A DNA stretch of 10,373 nt from JBLIAZ01 sp047632015 (GTDB lineage Bacteria > Bacteroidota > Bacteroidia > Flavobacteriales_C > GCA-002722245), in contig JBLIBC010000079.1 in NCBI GenBank assembly GCA_047632015.1, positions 1 through 10,373 on the forward strand, written 5' to 3'. The notes below the pieces were generated by a model. It was given only the letters and a program-made list of their open reading frames with translations, ran no database searches and was not told the DNA's origin. Position 1 is the first letter of the stretch; every line of letters starts with the position of its first letter. A program made the position numbers and the translations under genes. Shown in pieces: positions 5,554 to 10,373 of the stretch.

Positions 5554-6126
5554 TCATTGATTTAACCTGATTGTCTGGGTTGAAGTAATGACAAAACTCA
5601 TTGGCATGTCAAATTGATTGACATCTGAAATTGTTTCGATAGCATCAAAAAAGGACAATCCTATTGTAATCACATTTGGGTTGCATTTGCTCAGAAACCT
5701 GTCATACATTCCTTTTCCATAACCGCATCGATAACCTTTTTTGTCAAAACAAAGCAAAGGCACAACTACTATATCTATGGCTTTTGGATCGATAATAAAG
5801 GTGTTTGTTGGTGCGGGAATTCCAAATTGATCCTCAGTTAATGAGTCACCCTTTTTGTACAAGGAAGCTGTTATACTGAGTTTTTTGTAATTTGAAACGG
5901 GTACTGAAACGCTTTTTTTTTGCGTAAGTAAACCGTCAATCATGGAGCTAGTTTGTACTTCCTTTTTTGACTCGCTGCTTAAAAATACATTAACGTTGTT
6001 ACCTATGATTTCACTAAGTAAATTCATCAATTGCTCTTCAATTTTAAAAGACAAATTCACAATTTCATCCAAGGACAAATCAGCTCTTTTGTTTTTGTAA
6101 ATTTCCCGAAGCTCTTTTTTAAACAT
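5554..6126 (-). CDS. ygfA: 5-formyltetrahydrofolate cyclo-ligase
   Basis: This cytoplasmic enzyme uses ATP to convert 5-formyltetrahydrofolate to 5,10-methenyltetrahydrofolate, returning a storage form of folate to one-carbon metabolism. The 190-residue length is usual. Key features are the basic N-terminus MFKKELREIYKNKR, the substrate-side KKEVQTS at 54-60, FGIPAP at 101-106, and the nucleotide-binding segment DIVVVPLLCFDKKGYRCGYG followed by KGMYD (118-142), with the family's R-x-G-x-G-x-G-x-Y-D pattern at 133-142. I place the start at the ATG at 6126. A TTG two codons upstream (6132) would add Met-Asn, but the ATG is the better codon and fits family N-termini. It is divergent from aroB, with 94 nt between the two starts. 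Confidence 0.93.
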   Translation of the reverse strand: MFKKELREIYKNKRADLSLDEIVNLSFKIEEQLMNLLSEIIGNNVNVFLSSESKKEVQTSSMIDGLLTQKKSVSVPVSNYKKLSITASLYKKGDSLTEDQFGIPAPTNTFIIDPKAIDIVVVPLLCFDKKGYRCGYGKGMYDRFLSKCNPNVITIGLSFFDAIETISDVNQFDMPMSFVITSTQTIRLNQ

Positions 6127-6189
6127 GTTCAATGAATTTTACCCCTTTAACTTATACTAAAATAGCCAATTCATTTGAGTATAAATCCT

Positions 6190-6197
6190 TAATTTTG
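6190..6197 (+). promoter_or_regulatory. Putative -7 element of the aroB-aroA operon
   Basis: TAATTTTG is a full match to TAnnTTTG, 23 nt before the TTG start of aroB. Transcription starting some 7 nt downstream would leave a leader of about 17 nt. No convincing -33 TTG is seen; a TTTG at 6174-6177 is too close. Confidence 0.4.
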
Positions 6198-6220
6198 AAG
6201 CTGTACAAAACCAAATTATT

Positions 6221-7306
6221 TTGCAATCTATTAATTCTCACGGTTACAGTGTCCACATTGGCGATGATAGTTTGTCGCAGTTGGGGCAATTCATCAAGGA
6301 ACATCAGGAGTATTCTCAGTATTTCATCCTTGTGGATGAAAACACTTTACAGCATTGTTTACCTACATTACTTCAAGAAATTCCTGCATTAAAGGACGCG
6401 GAAGTAATCGAAACGGAAAGTGGCGAGGTGAACAAAACCATTGAAGTGGTAACTCAAGTATGGTATGCGATGAGCGAATTTCACGCTGACAGAAAAGCTT
6501 TAGTAATAAACTTAGGAGGAGGGGTGATCAGTGATATGGGAGGATTCATTGCCTCAACTTACAAAAGAGGTGTTCATTTTTTAAACATTGCTACCACTTT
6601 ATTAAGCCAAGTTGACGCGTCAGTAGGAGGGAAATTAGGAATTGATTTAGGCGGTTTGAAAAACCAAATTGGAGTTTTCAATTATCCACAAGGAGTATTC
6701 ATTTATCCTGAATTTTTGAGCACTTTACCATTTGAACAATTGCGTTCAGGTTTTGCTGAAGTATTAAAACATGCTTTGATTAAAGATCCCGACTATTGGG
6801 AATCAGTAAAAGTCATGGATTTAGAAAATGACAATGATTGGGAAAAGATAATTCACCATTCTGTTGGAATAAAAAATAAAGTAGTGATGAACGACCCCAC
6901 CGAACAAGGGGAAAGGAAGCTGCTTAACTACGGCCACACCATTGGTCATTCTATTGAGACTTACCACTTGGGAAATGATAATCTCACGACCCTGTTGCAT
7001 GGTGAAGCCATTGCAATTGGAATGATAGCTGAAGGTTATTTGTCTTTCAAAAAAACAGGTTTGTCACAAAATGAACTTAACGAGTTAGTACAAGTGATGT
7101 TTAAGTTTTTTCCTTTGCCTGTGTTATCAACTAGTGACTTTGCTAAATACCAGGCATTGATGGTGCATGATAAAAAGAATCAAAAAGGGAAAATAAGTTT
7201 TTCCTTGTTAAACAGCATTGGAACAAGTGAGTGGGATGTGTTTTGTGAAGAAAATGACATTCTTGAAGCTTTAAATTATTACAACGACATAGCACAAAAG
7301 GCATGA
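6221..7306 (+). CDS. aroB: 3-dehydroquinate synthase
   Basis: AroB carries out the second step of the shikimate pathway: it turns DAHP into 3-dehydroquinate using NAD and a divalent metal. The 361-residue length is normal. Motifs are NLGGGVISDMGGF at 97-109 (NAD binding), TTLLSQVDASVGGK at 125-138, RSGFAEVLKHALI at 175-187 with the metal ligand Glu180, ERKLLNYGHTIGHSIE at 231-246 with metal ligand His243, and LHGEAIAIGM at 259-268 with His260. The start is a TTG at 6221: an in-frame stop lies at 6182-6184, no ATG or GTG intervenes, and MQSINSHGYSVHIG aligns with the usual N-terminus of Bacteroidota AroB. The stop overlaps the aroA start as ATGA, so the two are coupled. Confidence 0.96.
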   Translation: MQSINSHGYSVHIGDDSLSQLGQFIKEHQEYSQYFILVDENTLQHCLPTLLQEIPALKDAEVIETESGEVNKTIEVVTQVWYAMSEFHADRKALVINLGGGVISDMGGFIASTYKRGVHFLNIATTLLSQVDASVGGKLGIDLGGLKNQIGVFNYPQGVFIYPEFLSTLPFEQLRSGFAEVLKHALIKDPDYWESVKVMDLENDNDWEKIIHHSVGIKNKVVMNDPTEQGERKLLNYGHTIGHSIETYHLGNDNLTTLLHGEAIAIGMIAEGYLSFKKTGLSQNELNELVQVMFKFFPLPVLSTSDFAKYQALMVHDKKNQKGKISFSLLNSIGTSEWDVFCEENDILEALNYYNDIAQKA

Positions 7307-8538
7307 GTGACATAGCAATTAGAGCGGAAAAAAAAATCCTTTCAGGAAGTATAAAGCTAACTGCAGGGAAAAGTGAGAGTAACAGGGTGCTTTTGATTAG
7401 AGCGCTATGTGAAAGTAGTTTTGAAATTAAAAATTTAGCCATTGCCAAGGATACTGAAACGATGCAACGGTTGTTAGGAAGTGCTGGAGTTGTGAAAGAT
7501 GTGGGTCCAGCAGGAACAACCATGCGCTTTTTAACGGCATTTTATGCTGCCACACCAGGAGAGTATTTACTTACTGGATCCGAGCGCATGAAAAACCGAC
7601 CAATCAAAATATTAGTGGATGCATTACGGGAACTGGGTGCGGACATTGAATACACTGAAAAAGAAGGGTGTCCACCATTAAAAATAAAAGGAAAAACGTT
7701 AAATGGAGGTACTGTCCATATGGATGGTAGTGTGAGTAGTCAGTACTTGTCAGCATTAATCATGGTTGCGCCAACTTTAAAGGGCGGTTTGGACATTATA
7801 CTAGAAGGTAAAATAGCGTCTGTCCCATATTTAAACATGACCTTAAAGTTGATAGCATTGTTTGGGGCAGAATACAGCTGGGAAGGAAATGTAATAAGCA
7901 TCAAGGAAGGAAAATACGTACCACAAAATTATGTAATTGAAGCAGATTGGAGCGGTGCATCGTACTGGTATCAAATTGCGGCATTGGCGCAAACAGCTGA
8001 ATTAAAAATAATTGGTCTTAAAAAGAAGAGCTTGCAAGGCGATTCAGCCATTGTGGGAATATTTGAAAAACTGGGTGTAAGCACCGTGTTTTCAGACAAC
8101 GGAGTCACCATTAAAAAAGATCCTGATTTTCATTTGCCGGAAAAGCTGGTTTATGATTTTTCTGATTGTCCGGATGTCGCGCAAACATTAGCGTCAACAG
8201 TTGCGGGATTAGGTGTGGAAGGACATTTTACTGGCTTGGAAAGTTTAAGGATTAAGGAAACAGACAGAATACAAGCAATAAAGAATGAACTGAGTAAGTT
8301 TAATATTGAGGTAGATATTCTTGGTGACGATGAGATCATTGTCAAAAAAGGTGACTTACTGGAAACGAGTGAAATAATAGACACCTACGACGACCACAGA
8401 GTAGCTATGAGTATAGCCCCATTGTGTTTGTTATTAGAGGACGATTTAAAAATTGAAGAATCAGAGGTGGTGGCAAAATCCTACCCTGACTTTTGGAAAG
8501 ATTTAAATGAAGTGGGCTTAGTATCAAAAGTAATTTAG
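7303..8538 (+). CDS. aroA: 3-phosphoshikimate 1-carboxyvinyltransferase (EPSP synthase)
   Basis: AroA joins phosphoenolpyruvate to shikimate-3-phosphate, the sixth step of the shikimate pathway. The 411-residue length is slightly short of E. coli AroA but normal for Bacteroidota. Visible motifs are AGKSESNR at 21-28 (Lys23, Ser24, Arg28 substrate contacts), AGTTMRFLTAF at 70-80 (PEP loop), ERMKNRPI at 94-101, SSQYLSALIM at 145-154, DWSGASYW at 215-222, SDCPDVAQTLA at 287-297 with catalytic Asp291, ESLRIKETDR at 313-322 with Arg316, Lys318, Glu319 and Arg322, DDHRVAMS at 363-370 and KSYPDFW at 392-398. All expected catalytic residues are present. The position equivalent to the E. coli Pro101 is Phe76. 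It overlaps aroB by 4 nt and is followed 34 nt later by the beta-barrel gene, possibly on the same transcript. Confidence 0.96.
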   Translation: MSDIAIRAEKKILSGSIKLTAGKSESNRVLLIRALCESSFEIKNLAIAKDTETMQRLLGSAGVVKDVGPAGTTMRFLTAFYAATPGEYLLTGSERMKNRPIKILVDALRELGADIEYTEKEGCPPLKIKGKTLNGGTVHMDGSVSSQYLSALIMVAPTLKGGLDIILEGKIASVPYLNMTLKLIALFGAEYSWEGNVISIKEGKYVPQNYVIEADWSGASYWYQIAALAQTAELKIIGLKKKSLQGDSAIVGIFEKLGVSTVFSDNGVTIKKDPDFHLPEKLVYDFSDCPDVAQTLASTVAGLGVEGHFTGLESLRIKETDRIQAIKNELSKFNIEVDILGDDEIIVKKGDLLETSEIIDTYDDHRVAMSIAPLCLLLEDDLKIEESEVVAKSYPDFWKDLNEVGLVSKVI

Positions 8539-8572
8539 TATTTTGTTTAAAGTATTCAAGCATAGCGTATTA

Positions 8573-9271
8573 ATGACACAATTTAAAACACATACAATTG
8601 CATGGCTCATGATGAGTTTGTTTTTGTTTTCCTCCGTTTTAAAAGCGGCAGATGAACAAAAAGATTACGGCATGCAAAAGGGCGATTTTTCCATTTCAGT
8701 GGGAGCTGGTAAAAATGTGTATTTTGATGAAGAGTTCGAATTTGTTGCACCATATATGGTGCCGGTAAGCGTGAATTTTGCTTTGATGAATAAGTTGGAA
8801 TTAGGATTAAGATATGCACCTGTTTTTTTTGCAGACCGAAGCAACGTTACTTTTGAAAATGCTACATCAGTTGCAAAAAACCACAAATTTGGTGGGGTGC
8901 AAGCGTTTGGCGGTGATTTAAAATATGCCATTTACAACGATTACGGAGTAATGGCTTTTATTTCAGGAGGAGGTATGTATAACATCATGAACAAAAATGA
9001 ATATGACGCAGGTGCTTTAGTTGAAATTGATGGCGTAGGATATAGCATCTTGGGTGGTATCGGTGTTAGGTATCAGTTAGGTGATGATGACGGTGATTTA
9101 TTTCCTTGGTATTTTGAAATGGCCCTTTACTATTCCAGAGTTAAGTATGATATCACAGATTATAAACGTGACAGTGTAGTCCAAGAGCAGACTTCCAAGC
9201 GTTGGAACGATTTAAATTTTAATGGTTTAGATGTCACAATTAGTTTTGGATACCGTTTCAGAAGTAAATAA
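8573..9271 (+). CDS. Outer-membrane beta-barrel protein of unknown function
   Basis: The protein has 232 residues from the ATG at 8573. A TTG 30 nt upstream (8543) is in frame, but the ATG gives the cleaner signal peptide: TQFKTHT, then the hydrophobic AWLMMSLFLFSSVL, with cleavage likely at LKA-ADEQ near residue 25. The mature part has alternating amphipathic strands rich in glycine and aromatics (FSISVGAGKNVYF, LELGLRYAPVFF, FGGDLKYAIY, YGVMAFISGGGMY, YSILGGIGVRYQL, WYFEMALYYSRV) and ends in VTISFGYRFRSK, a C-terminal strand like those of outer-membrane barrels. About 8 to 10 strands would fit the size. No enzyme motif is visible. It lies in the same direction as aroA with a 34-nt gap, but a functional link to aromatic synthesis is not implied. 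Confidence 0.75.
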   Translation: MTQFKTHTIAWLMMSLFLFSSVLKAADEQKDYGMQKGDFSISVGAGKNVYFDEEFEFVAPYMVPVSVNFALMNKLELGLRYAPVFFADRSNVTFENATSVAKNHKFGGVQAFGGDLKYAIYNDYGVMAFISGGGMYNIMNKNEYDAGALVEIDGVGYSILGGIGVRYQLGDDDGDLFPWYFEMALYYSRVKYDITDYKRDSVVQEQTSKRWNDLNFNGLDVTISFGYRFRSK

Positions 9272-9320
9272 TAAACGAGTACTCACTTATTTGTTTTCAA
9301 TTTAAAAACAGCGTTAAACC

Positions 9321-10373
9321 ATGTTACCAGCAAGATCCTTATTTCATAGTTACGTAGCTCAAACTTCACCAAGTCCAATGGCATTGGAAATTGTAAGTGC
9401 GGAAGGTGTTTATTTAAATGGAAGTAAGGGGGAAAAGTACTTGGATTTGATAGCGGGTATTTCTGTAAGTAACGTAGGTCATAATCATCCAGCTATTGTT
9501 AATGCAGTTAAAGATCAAGCTGGAAAGTACATGCACCTCATGGTGTACGGGGAGTATATTCAAACCCCTCAAGTTAAACTAGCCGAAAAAATTTCAAGTT
9601 TACTTCCTGATAATTTGAATAACATTTATTTTGTTAATTCAGGAAGTGAGGCGAACGAAGGAGCCATGAAATTGGCTAAACGACATACAGGAAAACGGAA
9701 AATTATATATTGTAAAAACGCATACCACGGGTCCACGCAAGGAGTTTTAAGTGTAATAGGAAATGATGATTTTAAAAAGCCATTTGAGCCTTTATTACCG
9801 GATACTCATGCCATAAGTTTTAACAACATCAGTGACTTGAGCATCATTTGTGATGACACAGCAGCGGTCTTAATTGAACCTATTCAAGGAGAAGCGGGGA
9901 TTGTGATGCCCGATAAAAAATTCATGCAAGCCTTAAGGGATAGGTGTACCGAAAAAGGAACCATGCTAATTTTTGATGAAGTACAAACGGGCTTTGGAAG
10001 AACAGGAACTTTTTGGGGACAGGAACAAGCAGGAGTAACTCCTGATATCATGACTATAGCCAAAGGAATGGGAGGAGGAATGCCAATAGGAGCATTCATT
10101 AGCTCGAAAGAAATTATGACTTGCTTGACACATCACCCTGTGCTAGGACACATTACAACCTTTGGGGGACATCCAGTTTGTTGCGCGGCAAGTTTAGCAT
10201 GCGTTGAAACTATTTTAGGTGAGGACTTATTAAAGCACGTGCCTGCTAAAGAGGATTTGTTTAAGTCCTTGTTAAAGCATCCTGCTATAGTAGAATTACG
10301 AGGAATAGGTTTGTTTTTATCCATTGAATTCAAAGACAGTAATTTTAATTTTTCGGTGATTGAAGAGTGTATA
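9321..10373 (+). CDS. Class III PLP-dependent aminotransferase (acetylornithine/ornithine type), 3' end cut off
   Basis: The frame stays open for 351 codons to the window edge; family members run to about 390-400 residues, so a few dozen C-terminal residues are missing. The start ATG at 9321 is preceded by an in-frame TAA at 9315-9317. Fold-type I motifs are present: YLDLIAGISVSNVGHNHP near 43-60, VNSGSEANEGAMKLA near 105-119 for cofactor phosphate binding, IEPIQGEAG near 186-194, FDEVQTGFGRTG with Asp219 for the pyridine nitrogen, and IAKGMGGGMPIGAF with Lys248 as the PLP-binding lysine, 29 residues later. TTFGGHPVCCAAS near 275-287 closes the site. Annotations of this family often read 'aspartate aminotransferase family protein'. 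The true substrate (acetylornithine, ornithine, another omega-amine) cannot be told from sequence alone. It begins 49 nt after the beta-barrel gene. Confidence 0.93.
   Translation, partial: MLPARSLFHSYVAQTSPSPMALEIVSAEGVYLNGSKGEKYLDLIAGISVSNVGHNHPAIVNAVKDQAGKYMHLMVYGEYIQTPQVKLAEKISSLLPDNLNNIYFVNSGSEANEGAMKLAKRHTGKRKIIYCKNAYHGSTQGVLSVIGNDDFKKPFEPLLPDTHAISFNNISDLSIICDDTAAVLIEPIQGEAGIVMPDKKFMQALRDRCTEKGTMLIFDEVQTGFGRTGTFWGQEQAGVTPDIMTIAKGMGGGMPIGAFISSKEIMTCLTHHPVLGHITTFGGHPVCCAASLACVETILGEDLLKHVPAKEDLFKSLLKHPAIVELRGIGLFLSIEFKDSNFNFSVIEECI

Noticed and set aside
6132..6392. 86-residue plus-strand ORF starting beside the cyclo-ligase start and running into aroB
   Set aside because: Most of it overlaps aroB in another frame, and aroB has all family motifs; the translation looks random.
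7143..7523. 126-residue minus-strand ORF across the aroB-aroA junction
   Set aside because: It lies entirely opposite two well-supported genes that overlap by 4 nt; it has no recognisable motif.

Overview
The window is AT-rich chromosomal DNA from a member of the Bacteroidota, most likely the Flavobacteriales or a close marine relative. The evidence is the Bacteroidota-style lptC / small membrane protein / CorC-like gene order, family-typical AroB, AroA and Lgt sequences, lipoprotein signals of the TSC kind, almost no Shine-Dalgarno sequences, and several copies of the Bacteroidota -7 promoter motif TAnnTTTG just upstream of start codons. The species cannot be named from this sequence alone. 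The genes are mostly housekeeping; I see no phage, CRISPR, toxin-antitoxin or defence locus and no RNA gene.

Layout. (1) Positions 2-403 hold the C-terminal end of an unrecognised beta-rich protein. (2) 543-686 is a 47-residue putative lipoprotein, too short for usual gene callers, followed by an intrinsic terminator at 709-733. (3) 799-1275 is a YkgJ-family cysteine-cluster protein, convergent with the next block. (4) 4385-1310 on the minus strand holds an endonuclease/exonuclease/phosphatase-family protein, then a tight lptC, 63-residue membrane protein and CorC/HlyC-type transporter operon. (5) 4386-4613 is the divergent intergenic region before lgt. It contains a 155-bp inverted-repeat element with a long internal hairpin, the most unusual structure in the window. 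(6) 4614-5468 is lgt, convergent with a 5-formyltetrahydrofolate cyclo-ligase on the minus strand. (7) From 6221 to the window end, all on the plus strand, come aroB and aroA (overlapping by 4 nt), an outer-membrane beta-barrel protein, and a class III aminotransferase cut off by the window edge.

How the genes fit together. One theme is the cell envelope. Lgt attaches the lipid to lipoproteins; LptC, the small 47-residue protein and probably the nuclease carry lipoprotein-type signals. LptC serves LPS transport, the CorC-like protein is an inner-membrane transporter or regulator, and the 232-residue protein is predicted to be in the outer membrane. The other theme is core metabolism: two shikimate-pathway enzymes (AroB, AroA), folate recycling, and a PLP-dependent aminotransferase.

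The best leads are the inverted-repeat element between the endonuclease gene and lgt, the extra copy of its arm overlapping the endonuclease promoter, and the two small genes (47 and 63 residues). I did not find a convincing new multi-gene system.
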